From: Zhengitettix transpicula
Lineage: Eukaryota > Arthropoda > Insecta > Orthoptera > Tetrigidae
NCBI GenBank assembly: GCA_037074705.1
Contig: CM073596.1
Span: forward strand, 28,432,001-28,496,000
Direction of reading: 5' to 3'
Length of the DNA stretch: 64,000 bases
Shown: one piece after another, positions 44,001 to 56,264 of the stretch
How the letters are laid out: each line of letters starts with the position of its first letter
How positions within the stretch are numbered: the first letter of the stretch is position 1
Notes under the pieces: model-generated
Seen by the model: only the letters and a program-made list of their open reading frames with translations
Database searches by the model: none
Told to the model about the DNA's origin: nothing
Position numbers and translations under genes: made by a program

Positions 44001-44806
44001 AACTCCATAGAATTATTATAAACTAATTTTATTTTAAATAACTTCACTTTTAAAAATGACTGGCATGGCATAAATATGGCAAGTACTATGGTTTTTCCCA
44101 ATTTTTTATGTACTAGCGGAGACATTGAATGATGGTAAAATTGATACCTAATGTTTGTTATTCATTATAATTTAAAAGATTTTTAATGTGCTGAAACTGA
44201 CTAATTATTTCAAGTGAGATTCCTAGAAAAGTTTTGTTCGTTACCGAATAGTGAAAACTATTGTTTATTTATTAAAAAATAGCCCAATGGGTAGTATAAA
44301 ACTATAAAATAGAATTTTCAGTATTATTATTTGAGTTAATTAATTTTTTAAAAATTGCTTAACTTATTTAATTAATTTTCGAGTTTTATGATATATAATA
44401 GGGAACACGTAAAAATAAATTATTAATGACGTTATCTCTCATTTATTTTGATAGATCTAGTTGGGGGAAGAATATAATGAGGCTGGCTGGATGGCGTTTC
44501 AGAGAAAAACCATAATGATTTATGATTACTTTAATATTTTCCAAGTATTAATAATAGGTTGTTAACTTTATGTAGAGTCGCATACCAGGTCACAGATTAT
44601 TAAGCCATTTTTCCTTGAAGTCTAGCAATATTGTTTCACTTCTCTGAACTCCTGATTATTATTTTTTTCATTATTTCTAAAGGTCGCATCCAGTACACGG
44701 TAATTAGCGACCACTGATATTTATATCATAGTTTCTTTGTTATTTCTGTCTTTAACGATCTACTGTATTACAGAAAATATAATACCAGAGAACATCGTAA
44801 TATTCT
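44001..44806. other. AT-rich non-coding DNA
   Basis: No feature recognised. Confidence 0.5.
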
Positions 44807-45149
44807 AATATTAAAATGCGTTTATAAGTAAAACACAGCCTTTGAGTGTCCGAAAAAAGATTTATAATTGAAAAAACACAACGTTTCGTCTATATTTACG
44901 TCGTCTTAAGGTATATGAAGATTTAAGAATTTTTAATAAAGTTCCACTTCTGCGGCCGACATTTCGGCAGGGATTAAGTCCGTGACTATAAAAATTTTGA
45001 AAAACTTCATATACCTGAAGAAGTCGCAAAAAGCGACAAAACGTTGTATTTTTTTCAATTATAATTCTTTTTGTGATTTTAAAATGCTGTTTTTATTTAT
45101 CATATACTTTTAAGCAATCTGGTATATATCAATATTAAAATGCGTTTAT
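44807..45149. mobile_element. Inverted pair of hammerhead-like termini flanked by a 19-bp direct repeat
   Basis: AATATTAAAATGCGTTTAT occurs at 44807-44825 and 45131-45149. Between them are two inverted arms (44859-44920 and 45005-45067). The right arm reads CTTCATATACCTGAAGAAGT, then CGCAAAAAGCGACAAAACGT, then TGTATTTTTTTCAATTATAA. CTGAAGA followed by a GTCGC/GCGAC hairpin and AAAACG is close to a hammerhead core (CTGANGA, stem II, GAAAC). The left arm on the minus strand has CTTAAGA and ACGAAACGTTGTG. This is consistent with an inverted Penelope-like or retrozyme-like insertion with a target duplication. Confidence 0.55.
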
Positions 45150-45825
45150 TATTAGTCATGAAAAGTGTTTTAAATTGTTACGTTCGTTATTGTGAATTTA
45201 TATATTGTAACATTAAATTTAATCGATCAATGAAAATTGCAGCCAATACGTTGTGACGCCAAATTAGTTAATTAATAATAATTAATTAGTAACATTAAAA
45301 AACGTATAATAATAAAGTTGCCATCACTTTGCATCCAAATTATGTGGTAATAAAGGAAAAGACCATTTATAGGATTTTTCCTTGATTTTAAACAAAATTG
45401 TTTAAATATAAAAAATTATTTATTAGAATACCGATTTATTCTATTTTTCTACATTTTTTTTAACAAATTGCCACGGCTTTAAAGACACTTTGCCTCTTAC
45501 TGGGCCTCTAATAATTATACAGATTTGAAAGAAGCATCGACAGAGTTACTAAAGATATAAAAATTAAGGTTTACAATAAAAAATGTATAAAAGAATCTAA
45601 CAACAAAACTAGAGAAATCTAACGGGAAACTATATTTGCATAAAAATTTACAAAACAAGTTTCTACATATTATTTAGAGCTTCTCTGGAACCGTGTGCAC
45701 TCCACAGTTATTTTATTTTAAAGAAAATACTTAATTAATAGTCTATAACACTGACTACTATATCTTTTCAACATTCCGGCTTCTCTCTAACAACTGTTCA
45801 CAAACTTTACGTCGTCCTATTTTTT
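45150..45825. other. AT-rich non-coding DNA
   Basis: No feature recognised. Confidence 0.5.
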
Positions 45826-46165
45826 TTTTGGGGTGGTTAAAGTTTCAAAGAGAAGATTCTCTCGAAACATTATCGTTCGTACTCTAAACCCGACTCGTAC
45901 TTCATGACCAATACTCCCTTTCGCCTTGACCACACTGCTCAGCCTCTCAAAAAAAAACTCATTCATCCACTTTATTATTTCTTCTCCCAAAACACTCTGG
46001 TCAAACTCTCAAACCATTTAAACTCGCCATGACCACACTGGTCAGGCTCCGAAAACACACTGCCTGTTTTTGCCAAAGTTCTGTACGTATTACATACGCT
46101 TTGCCGTCAGTAATCGCGTAGCAACCTTTACAGTCTCTGCATTCTTTCGCAAACAATTCTCTGGC
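45826..46165. repeat. Degenerate GACCACACTGGTCA motif repeats
   Basis: CTTGACCACACTGCTCAGCC, CACTCTGGTCAAACTCTC and ATGACCACACTGGTCAGGCT recur within 150 bp. TTTTTTTTTGGGGTGGTTAA near 45826 resembles a retroposon tail on the minus strand. The family is unknown. Confidence 0.35.
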
Positions 46166-46167
46166 CA

Positions 46168-46370
46168 ACAATAATATTAAAGAATTTTTTTTAAATAAAA
46201 CTTACATTACATTATATTGTGGAGATTACCAACGTGTAATGTAAGTTTTATTTAATATATATATTATTTAATAAAACTTACATTACATTATATATACATA
46301 TATATATATATATATTGTGGAGATTACCTACGTGTAATGTAAGTTTTATTTAATAATTAATAATATTAAA
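46168..46370. mobile_element. Duplicated palindromic element (two hairpins)
   Basis: AATAAAACTTACATTACA and its reverse complement TGTAATGTAAGTTTTATT form arms at 46191-46255 and again at 46266-46353. Both loops contain TTGTGGAGATTACC(A/T)ACG. AATAATATTAAAGAA precedes the first and follows the second, possibly a target duplication of the whole pair. This is a very small MITE-like unit, tandemly duplicated with a TA expansion in the second loop. Confidence 0.7.
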
Positions 46371-46374
46371 GAAA

Positions 46375-46603
46375 AATTATTAAATAAAATAAATATATAT
46401 TAAATATATGTATATATAATTGTATGTTATATATATTATATAATTGTATATTGTATATTATATATATTATATAATTGTATATTGTATATTATATATATTA
46501 TATATAATTGTATATTGTGTATTATATATATATAATTGTGTATTATATATATATAATTGTATAATATATATATATATATTATTGTATATTATATATATAT
46601 AAT
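46375..46603. repeat. AT-only tract with TATATAATTGTATATTG-type repeats
   Basis: Imperfect tandem repeats of TATATTATATAATTGTATAT-like units, with almost no G or C. Confidence 0.85.
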
Positions 46604-46739
46604 CTTAAGAAAAATGCAAACCAAGAACCGAATGGGTCACTATGCTTCAAAAAGTATTAAATAAAGGAATGTTGTTGGTAAGAGAGAAGGATGAGGAGAT
46701 ATAAAATTCATATGTTACTTTTGCAAGTGCTGTGATAGT

Positions 46740-47060
46740 GAGTTCCCCCCAGTGTGGTATTTATATCCGACGTAATCTGGCTGTTAACGAGGACAATTCC
46801 TTTACGTGAGTTTCGGCAGAACAGGTAGCGCACGACGCATATTGCTTATTATCGCCAGCAGCGCTGCCGCTACGCTATTACGGTGATTATCCGGATGCTC
46901 ATTAGCTCGGAGTCGCATCACACGGCGACTGCCCCGCTCTGACGAGGTTTGCCCCGCTCACTCCGATGAATCCCCCCGCGTCTTAAAAGGAAGAGCTCAT
47001 TTTACAGCAAATAAACGACGCTCTCAACCAAACGGGAGAGAGAAAAAAAAGTGCTTCAAA
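46740..47060. other. GC-richer, apparently single-copy island
   Basis: Balanced composition and many CpGs: GCAGCGCTGCCGCTACGC, GGTGATTATCCGGATGCTCA, TTAGCTCGGAGTCGCATC. No long frame, hence non-coding. It is the clearest non-coding island of the window and a candidate conserved element. Confidence 0.35.
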
Positions 47061-47847
47061 TGTCTGAGTCTTCCATGCGAGCTGGTTCTTCAATTTTAAT
47101 TGCATTTCCCCGAAATCCACAAATAAATCTTTGGGTACCCTTATATAATAAAATAAAATAAGACGAGATTCTTCCTAAAAAAAACTAAATTTTATTTTCA
47201 GTATTACTCTTACGTGAAGGTACGGTAACTTTGTTTTGATTAACACAAGACGCATGTAAACAAATGCCAAATGTTTAACTAAGAAGATAATTTGAGACTT
47301 GCTGTTATTTTTAAACACCCTTTTGGCTATATTTTGTAATGAGGAAAAATTTTGATTGTCTCAAACATGAAATAAAAAATTAAATTAAATTGTTAAGGAC
47401 TTGGAGCGTCTTGGAAAACACGAAATATGAGGGTTTTCAGGGGCCGGCCGGCCTTTCGTTGAGAAGGTTCGGGTCTGTAAATTTATGACCATCACTTTCA
47501 CACGTTTCTTTTGGCAGACCAGAGGAGAGGACAGTAGCTGGCGAGTGCCCGTCACGAACGGTCAAAATTTTTCCATATATATTGTAAAATTTTCAAAAAA
47601 GCTCCTTCGAGAGCAACAACAGTACCTGGTGATTGTCCGATGTGAAATGCCGAAAAAAATAAGTTTTAGTACAATTTTGAAAGTCATAGAATTTTTTGTG
47701 GATGCAGCTAATACGGCATAATAAAAGCATAGTTTTGTGGTTTTTTTTAATAAAGAAAGATTGAAGTTATTTGGAGAAATTAAGGTGAAAAGTGTAGGTT
47801 AAACAATCAGCGAAAACCAGCCCTGTGAAAAAGGTCCATGATATGTT
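47061..47847. other. Mixed DNA; unassigned 78-codon frame 47485-47721
   Basis: The frame 47485-47721 has no recognised motif. GGGGCCGGCCGGCC near 47440 is a short GC-rich palindrome. Confidence 0.35.
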
Positions 47848-48740
47848 TTAAATTGTACAATTATTTTCAAATGTATGGTGTTAAAAGTACATGTAAATTC
47901 ATTTAGTACAACTTTATTTATTTAAAATAAATAAAGCCTTAAAAAAATCGTTCATTACAATATATTCGTGAATTTAAAATACAGTTACTACAGTTACTAT
48001 AAATCACTATTACGTCACAGTTGCTTTCGGGTTGTCCACGCATTGATTTTTATTATTATTCAGGAACCGTGAAAGTATATATTATTAATTCTGTTATTTG
48101 TTTGCTGGGATGGAACACAGAAAATTTTATGTTTTAAAAAAAACTATGGAATGCAAAAAGACTAAATAAAAATTTATATATCATCCTCTATCTGACAAAA
48201 ATCCGTTATGGGTTCCGAATGTTCGTGTCGCTTTTTAGGAATTTCGCTATAAATTTTCGGACAAAGCTTTCCCAGGGTACTATACGTTCAAGTCATATTT
48301 AATTTTAGGACACTCGTACGCACTAACATGTAAAATAAAATACGTAAAATTTTTTTCACGATTTAATACAAAAAGTACGACTTTCAAATTACCTAAATAT
48401 ATCCCATAGGCTACAATTTAATAATCTTTATATCGTTTTAACACTAGTTGATTGCAAAAAATATTTATAAAATTGAAGTAAATGATAACGTTCTGCAATT
48501 ATTGATTGAGCGAGAGATCCCCAGCGCTTAGTAGTTAATTATGAGTTATTTATAATTATCTGTAATTATTAATAAGGGTATTTAAAATTCACGAATGTAT
48601 TGTAATGAACGATTTGTTTTATTAAGGTTTTATTTATTTTAAATAATTAAAGGTTTACTAAATTAAATATATATATGTACTTTTAACATGAGACATTTGA
48701 AATAAAAAAAAAATAGTTGCTTGCACAATTTAAAACATAG
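47848..48740. mobile_element. Non-autonomous DNA element with long terminal inverted repeats (~890 bp)
   Basis: The left arm (about 47848-48010) and right arm (about 48545-48740) are reverse complements over ~160-190 bp. Shared blocks are ATGTTTTAAATTGTRC, GTTAAAAGTACAT, TATTTAAAATAAATAAA, AATCGTTCATTACAATA and TTCGTGAATTT. The interior is AT-rich with no transposase. TIR superfamily and target duplication are not clear. Confidence 0.75.
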
Positions 48741-48985
48741 CTTGGATATTTTTAATTAATAATTAATTACCAAATAACAGAAATTCAAAACGAGATTTCT
48801 ACTGAAACTGCATAGGAACGGGTTCTTATAAATTAATTTAGAAATTAATATTGCAACTTTGAATTTAGAAATTTTGTAAATTTATATCTACTCAGAAATT
48901 AATGTTCGTTCTTATTACGTAACTTATATCAAAATTTAAATAATCGATAGCATGATCGAATGTTTGCTTTCAAACATTCTGACCT
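48741..48985. other. AT-rich spacer
   Basis: No feature recognised. Confidence 0.5.
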
Positions 48986-49420
48986 AGACAATGCCTTTCG
49001 TGTTTTTTTTCTCACTTTCCAGCCCTCGGTCGGACTTCGGGAATGTTTAAAGTTAACAGCTACTTGTCTCCGTCGAGCTTTTTCCCGCCAACACCGAAGG
49101 CCATATGTCTGATTAGGAGGGATACACAGTGTGACAGAACCGTTGTCGTACTTAATTTGACATGGCCTAATGCAATCACGGGCACGACCCCATCAGTCCT
49201 TGCTATTAAGGATGTAAATGGATTTGTGTGACGGGGGGGTTGTAGCCAGGGGAAAGAGGCTTCTCTCGCTCCCTCGTAAAAGAACAGAGCAGAAGTGCCA
49301 ACGGTACCTCAGTGCAGAGCCTAAATTACCGTCACATAAATACAAGGGTAAAAATTACAAAGAGATTTTATACGTGTTTGAGACATCAAAAGGGAGTGAA
49401 ACAAAAGATTTTCCGAGTCC
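48986..49420. other. GC-richer island
   Basis: Two short plus frames (62 and 96 codons) without domains. Contains GGCCATATGTCTGATTAG and CGGGCACGACCCCATCAG. Non-repetitive here. A conserved element is possible; there is no evidence beyond composition. Confidence 0.3.
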
Positions 49421-49968
49421 TCTCTTGTATTTGTCTCTAATTTGGAGGAGCTTCTTTGTAACATATAAAACACAATTTAAACCATTCATATATATGAAAT
49501 TATATTAATTTTTTCCATAGAAAAATTTAAGTAGCGACGCTGAAAACTATTCACATTACTCAAAAGAATTCCAGAATTTGAAATATTAGCATTAGACTAC
49601 CCAATAATGTACACACAAACTTTCTGTTTGAAATTGGTGACTTTAAATAAAATGTGAGTGTATATTAGGGATAGAATAATTTCGGGAGGCGTAGATTAGC
49701 TTAAAAATTTAATTTTAAGAACGACTGCCAAATAAAAATGCTGTGTTTTATTGCAGGAAATAAATATTTTTAGAAGGCGGTAATCATATGGATATGTTTC
49801 TTAAAATATTTCTATTTAGTTTACAGAATCTTCACCACCTCTCAAATATTATACTGTAATAAGTATAATAGCACATGAAATATTCCAGAATTTTTACCAA
49901 AAAGAAATAATCCTACTGTCAATTTGAAAATAAAAACCGCGAACAAATTTTAAAAAATTTTTTAGTAA
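49421..49968. other. AT-rich non-coding DNA
   Basis: No feature recognised. Confidence 0.5.
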
Positions 49969-50285
49969 GGAAACCTGTGAGAGCATTCTCTCGCAGGTAA
50001 AACTTCCCAGAGAGCTCTGGAGGAGGTTACCTTTGGGGATGCCATCTTCTCTCTCTGGTTTTTTGAACTAAGGTTCCCACAAACCAAGGCACCTCGGCCT
50101 GATTTCAGGCGTGTATGTTACGGGGTCGCTGACCTTGGGCATACGGTAAGAGTTGTCCGCTATTCCTGTTGGAATAGTCGGCCAGCTGCCTCCTAAGCTG
50201 GTCAAGTCGCGGAAAGGAGAATGCTGCGCCCCCTATGTTATCAGAGGGGAGTGGCCACTATGTGGATTACTCTATATATAGCGTA
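49969..50285 (+). mobile_element. Family A retroposon, internally deleted subfamily with 5' hairpin
   Basis: Starts GTAAGGAAACCTGTGAGAGC with a single hairpin (49975-49998), AACTTCCCAGAGAGCTCTGG and the core to GGAGAATGCTGCGCCCC. It then jumps straight to CTATGTTATCAGAGGGGAGT and the type 2 tail GTGGATTACTCTATATATAG. With both ends present it shows that the ~230-bp internal deletion is a feature of a transposed short form. Compare 6794-6968. Confidence 0.82.
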
Positions 50286-51555
50286 TTCTTCTTTTTCTCT
50301 TTCTAAAGAATTTTTAACTGCACTTATCATTTAGTTTTAACTTTAGAGTTATTTGTTTCTTCGCATTAGTTCACGTAAGAGTAAACATAGACACAGTACT
50401 CAATTGAGATTATAATTCTGTGTCTTAATGAATTTATAATACTGGCAACTTACTGTAAGGTAACACGCTACTGCAGTTATGCAGTTATGTAACACAAGAA
50501 AAAAATGCTTCTGGTTTTTATTTTCTGTTAGACCTTCTTGTGACTTCCATGCAACAGCAATTATTGCGTCGATCACGTCATACATGAAAGGAGAAAACTG
50601 AACGGAATTATAATTCAGTAAAGGTACAATATTTAACATATTTACGTAACATTTAAATTTTTTTTATATTATCATTCGAAATATATTCAGCGTATCGCTG
50701 TATAATTATCAGTATTTTTACATTTATGATTTGTGTGGAATAGGCAATTAATTGTATGACTCTGAAGCCGTATTTTGAGTCTATCTCTGTTGCGAATAAT
50801 GTCTGGTAGGTGACTCTTTAATTTTAATATGCAGGATTAGATTTTTATTCAATATTATAGTCACCAAAATAAGGGAAAAATATTAATAATCTGCTGAATG
50901 AACGTATTGCATATATGAAATAATTGTTTTCTTAAAAGAGACGCATTAAATTTAGTGTTTATTTCAAGACTTTTCTCAATATAACCTACTATTTAAATGG
51001 AAAACTCTACTAAATTTTATCATGAGTCAAAAATAAAATTTCTGTATATTCACTTAAATTTTGCGACTGTCGTGAGACGTGACTGAAAAAAAAATATGCG
51101 AGGAAAATGGAACTATTAAAATTGTAAGCAAATTAATAAGTTAATTTAATGAGAAATAAATTATTAATACCATCAATTATGGGGAGGAATATGAGGATAT
51201 TAACTGATAAATATTTTTTAGTACTGAAAATATTGGCTGTTTATTTGAAGATAAATGTCACTTGGATATACAGTTTTAATTTGTCATTATTTCTTATATA
51301 ACAAAGAACAATTATTTTAAGTACTCGATGGTAATTATTAGTTTATTTAGTTATCATATTATTAATTTATCACCAGTTTCATTTTATATGGGTATTTCAT
51401 TTAATTATTTTACTTGAAGAAAAATAAAGATCTCGTTTCTGGAAAATACGGACCATCCTTTTCCATATAATACATTTTATCTTTGTATACTTTTGTTATT
51501 TTATTATGAAGAATTGTAAATAGTTTGGAATTAGTTACGACTTTCGTTATTAACG
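50286..51555. other. AT-rich non-coding DNA
   Basis: No gene or repeat recognised. Short frames (50400-50639, 51410-51595) lack motifs. Confidence 0.5.
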
Positions 51556-53117
51556 AGGGGAGCTTTCTTAGTCGACCAGAAACATTTCCCTGCATAAATC
51601 CCAGATCGTCGTCTTCTGTCTGGGGCGTGCTCGCGTTTCATTGATTTTTTACCCCCTAAATTCGTTGCTTCCTCTCAGACCTCTTCCCCAAGCTAGAAAG
51701 CGGATGAAGAATGTCAAAAGAATATTTTTACTCGCAGACTATCAACGTCGAAAAAATATCTCTCTTCCTATTTATGGAGCAAACAAAGGCTTAATATTCT
51801 CCATTGGTATTGAGGGTAAATGAGTCGTGGACAATAAAAGCCAACAAAACTTACTACTTGCGTCAACCATTATATTTGTATTTTTATATAGGACAGTAAA
51901 TCGTCTTGGAAAAAAGAAATATGAATTGAATCAGATTTATATTGAGCAGATTTTGAAAATAATGTATAAAATATATTTCGTACAAATTGACACGTTACAG
52001 CTAAATTTTATTTTATTTAAAATGTGGACGTAATTTTTAATTATAAAATATTAATTTTAATTATAAAATTTAAAATATTATAAGTGACAAAGTATACATC
52101 AATTTAATAGGCCTTATAGTTGAATTCGGAGTAAAAGTTAAACAACGAAGAGGAGAACCGAGCATTCCGTGTATAAAGCACAGTGAAAATTTGATTAAAG
52201 GATAATTTAGCGTAAAAATTGTTTTAAATTCCAATAATGTTATAGATAATTGTGAAAAATTATTTATGCGATTTTTTTCCTATTTTTTTCCCACCAAAAT
52301 TAGTGTTATTTCACACCAATGTGACTGAATGGTGGCAGTGCCCATTGACACTCGATATTTATGCATGGTCACGTGTGTATAGGAGTCGTAAAGCCTTTCA
52401 CCTATTTCAAAAGTGCTTTCTTCCGTATATTGCACTCAGGTCACCCGGCTTTTTGTAGCCTTAAACTGCTTCAGAACCTCGGATGAAAGCTGTTATTGAC
52501 AGCGCACATCTTTATGTCTACTTTAGCGCCATTTATTTATGACACGAGGCGTAAATACGAGAACAAAAAGAAAGCTTTTCCTCGTAGGAAACTATTACAA
52601 CCTTCGAAGAACTACTAAATAAATTTTCAAATGCATGTAAATATTAAATGCCGGTAAAATAATGCACAGACAATAAATTTGGTGTTGACTCGTTTCGCGT
52701 TTATTTATTTATGTTGTACTATAAATTTTCGACTTGTTGAAAACATCAACGGTGGCCACTGCAATAAAATATCTAATCCCTACTATCTAATACCAACTAT
52801 TTATTTTATTCATATACTTCAGAAACAAAAATTTAAAATATATAATACCTGGAGAGAACTTGATAAATACAAATGAAGCTTGTATTGTTAGTTGTTTAAT
52901 TCAATGATCACACGTCTGTTTTATTGTTTCTTCATCTCATTCAACTGTCCTATTCTATTTAAATTTACTCTCCTTTCTATGTTTTTATTATATTACCTAT
53001 AATTGATTTCATTACACTGTAGCATAATATTTTCTGCTCTATATAATCGCATCCTACACTCCAGTCGGTTGATTCCTATAAGAATTGAACACTGACTAAA
53101 GGCTGCTTTTCCCTCGA
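51556..53117. other. Non-coding DNA, slightly GC-richer at 51560-51700 and 52300-52550
   Basis: Several 60-68-codon frames without motifs. No RNA or repeat recognised. Confidence 0.45.
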
Positions 53118-53955
53118 CATTCGGAGAGGAGATGGAATTTTTCTGATCAGATTTCTGATATTTTTATATAAATTAATAGCATTTTTAAGATGTAATATTT
53201 AAGAGTAAAATTAAAGGTTTTTCTCTAGTGGGGATTGAAAATTAGGATTTTGTTTCCAACGTTTGGAGAGTGGATCGAATTTTTGTGATCAGTTTTCTGA
53301 TATTTGTAATTTTGCAATTTCTCTGACCCTGAATTTTTATATAAATTAATAGCCTTTTTAAGATGTAATATTTAAGAGTAAAATTAAAGCTTTTTCGCAT
53401 CTGAGGATATAAAATTAGGATTTTATTTCCAACATTCGGAGAGTGGATCGAATTTTTGTGATCAGTTTTCTGATATTTTGTAATTTTTCTGTTTCTCTGT
53501 TCCTCTATTTTTATTTAAATGAATAAAATTATTAAGATATAATATTTAAGAGTGAAATTAAAGCTTTTTCGCATCTGGGGATAGAAAATTAAGATTTTAT
53601 TTCCAACGTTCGGAGAGTCGATCGAATTTTTGTGATCAGTTTTTTGAAATTTGTAATGTTGCAGTTTCCCAGATATTGTATTTTTATATAAATTAATAAA
53701 ATTTTTAAGATATAATATTTAAGAGCGAAATTAAAGCTTTCATTCTTCTAGGCTTTGATAATTAGGATTTTATTTTCAAACTTCGGAGAGTGGATCAAAT
53801 TTTTGGGAACAGTTTTTTGATATTTTGTAATTTTGCAGTTTCTCTGACCCTGTATTTATATATAAATTAATAGCATTTTAAGATATAATATTTAAGAGTA
53901 AAATAAAACGTTTTGTCGTCTGAGATTTGAAAATTAGGATTTTATTTCCAACAAA
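53118..53955 (+). repeat. Tandem array, ~174-bp unit, five copies
   Basis: The anchor CRTTCGGAGAGTGGATCGAA (or close variants) lies at 53118, 53260, 53433, 53607 and 53781. The last three spacings are 173-174 bp. The first unit lacks ~30 bp (TTGTAATTTTGCAGTTTCTC). Each unit ends with AAAATTAGGATTTTATTTCC followed by AA. The units contain TGTAATATTTAAGAGTAAAA and are unrelated to the 164-bp array at 25.4 kb. Confidence 0.9.
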
Positions 53956-54500
53956 ACTTTAACGATTATAATAATTTATTTATTACGAAATAGTGTGAAT
54001 AGACAACACATTGTGGGTTACTTAATCGGAACTGTTTGTGACACTTAATTTAACATTATTAAAAATCACGAAAAATATTAAATTTTATACCTTTTGGTCC
54101 TCGAGCTATGTGCCAATCACTTTATCCTGATCTGTGTTCCTGGTGAGATGATTTCTGGGAGTGCGTCTTTGGCAGTTGACTACGATTGTTGCTCCTGTTG
54201 TTACCGTCACCTCTATACATGTAGAAATCTAGAATCTAAGTTTCTGGGCTGTACGATAACTGTTCTTAGTCTTTCGTCATTTTCTTTCTTATCAGTATGA
54301 CGTTCTCTGTCCTCGGAATGCTCCACTCTCTAAATAACTTGTACTTGCCTTGTACTTACATTTTGTTTTAAAAATTTTGAGATCAACATTGAACATGTTC
54401 TCTTATTTATCTGATGATACTATGATAACCTCTAGTAATTCAATAGAAAATTATAGAAATGATGTGTTACAAGACGTTTTGTTGAAAATATATTGAATAT
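53956..54500. other. Non-coding DNA
   Basis: No feature recognised; a 68-codon frame (54094-54300) has no domain. Confidence 0.45.
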
Positions 54501-54810
54501 ATATTATCTACTGATAAGAACAAAGATTAGGGTCAACTTTAAATATTTCATTTAAAGTTGACTTGTTTTCTTTTATTTTAGTCGTTCTCCATTTTCTCGC
54601 GAAGTGAAAGAGCGTGAAAAAATTGGCGCTCTTATCTTTACCCTCTTTCCTGGTGCAGACAATAACATGCTCCGTAAGTCTGTTGTGAAGTGTCGCGCCC
54701 ACCGACAAAGAGAATGAATAAAGATAGGGTGAAGGAGAGGTGAGCTGGAAACAAAAGACTGCTGACTCCGCCATCTCAAGAAGAGTAGTCAACCTTAAAG
54801 CGAGGGAGTG
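54501..54810. other. GC-richer island
   Basis: Minus-strand frames (94 and 68 codons, overlapping in different frames) with no recognised domain. GAAAGAGCGTGAAAAAATTG and a purine-rich GGTGAAGGAGAGGTGAGCTG stretch are visible. A short AAATATTTCATTT fold-back lies at 54528-54560. Confidence 0.3.
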
Positions 54811-55782
54811 ATAGACTGATATACACCAAAATATTATGTTAACATTTTTTAATTGCCATCAAAACTGAGCCTTAGTTTCAATTTCAACTGTTAATCCTAC
54901 AACTTTTGACGCCCATTACTACCGTTTTCATATTACATGGCTGATTTGAAATTATGCAACGTCAGATATTTTTTTTGTCTTACCTACTGCCATTTCAGAA
55001 AATTTATATATTCACCTGCGCCGCTCATAATCGTGCCGCTTCTCGTTCACACGTTAATTCCATTCTGTGCGTATAAATTCTAAAATACCTTTTGCATATT
55101 TCAGAGTTGCAAAAAAACACGACTCATTAAAAATAAAATTCCACGTTCACGTCTAGTGTCAAAACAACGCACGCAGGAATAATATTATTCTGTCTATTCA
55201 GAGAATTAATCTTATAACTATATGAAGTAAAATTTTAACACCACCAAACGTCAGAAAAAATTTTTATTCGTTTTAAAAGTGAGTCAGTTGATCGTTGTTA
55301 TAATTTCAGGTATAAAATCCTTAGCAAGTAGTCTACTTTCTTAAATTAATAGCGATTTTAATCGTCGTCACAACTTATGCGTAGTATTATTTGTGAAATT
55401 TATCATTTAATTTTAAATTACTTTAGATTTTTCGCCCTCCTTTTTTTAAAAACGATTTAATTGTCTGAAAAAATGGAAATATAATATTTGTGAACAGGTA
55501 AACGTATTCGTATATCTCCAGTAAGACGAAATTACAGACCTTTATATAAATAAAGTAAAATTATAGAAAGAGTAGCATTGAAGGAGTTAAAAAAATAAAT
55601 TGAGGAACTGCGTTGATTAAAATTAAAGCGTATTTCACTGCTCAAGTACTAAACCTATTAATGTCATTTATGTACGTTACTTTTCCCTCGTCCTGAAGAT
55701 GTCAAGATTCCTATGAAAAGTAGAGGCACTGATGCTTTAAATACATTTCACAAGTACATACAGTAATTTAAATGTTTGTACG
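54811..55782. other. AT-rich non-coding DNA
   Basis: No gene. TCCTGAAGATGTCAAGATTC then CTATGAAAAGTAG near 55691 vaguely recalls decayed hammerhead-like retroelement ends. Confidence 0.4.
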
Positions 55783-56085
55783 GTTTGGGTTCACAGACCT
55801 TGTTCCCATTGGAAAAGTCGGCCAACTGCCTCCTAAACTGGTAGAGGCACGGACAGGGGAATGCTGCGTCCTCACAGAAAAACCCTCTACCGTCATTGAA
55901 AGGTCATGGGACAAGTACCCAATGCCCGACCTGCCTGATGCATGTTTTCTAGGCTTTATCCTGCATGACTTTTAGGCAAATGCCGGGTAGGATCCATAAA
56001 ATATAGTCTGGGGGCCCTGCTTAATCCCTTCGTATGCTATTGAAGGGGAGTTGCCGCCACGTGGATTAATTCATTACTCTGATAA
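55783..56085 (+). mobile_element. Family A retroposon, truncated and internally deleted
   Basis: Starts TTTGGGTTCACAGACCTTG, jumps to TTCCCATTGGAAAAGTCGGC, and runs through CCGGGTAGGATCC. It lacks the GGCTACCTTCC block (GGGCCCTGCTTAATCCCTTC junction) and ends GTGGATTAATTC with TAAATAAATAAATAA as its simple tail. It is among the most diverged copies. Confidence 0.8.
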
Positions 56086-56264
56086 ATAAATAAATAATTT
56101 TAATACCAATTTTGTTTCATCCGAAAGGAACACCAAAATTATCATATAATATTTAACTATCGAAATTTATTTCTAAGGTATAAGAATTTGTTAGCATCCT
56201 GTTTAAAATATATTTACAGTTACTTAACCAAATGTTCTTACAATTTAAAAAATTATAATTGCTT

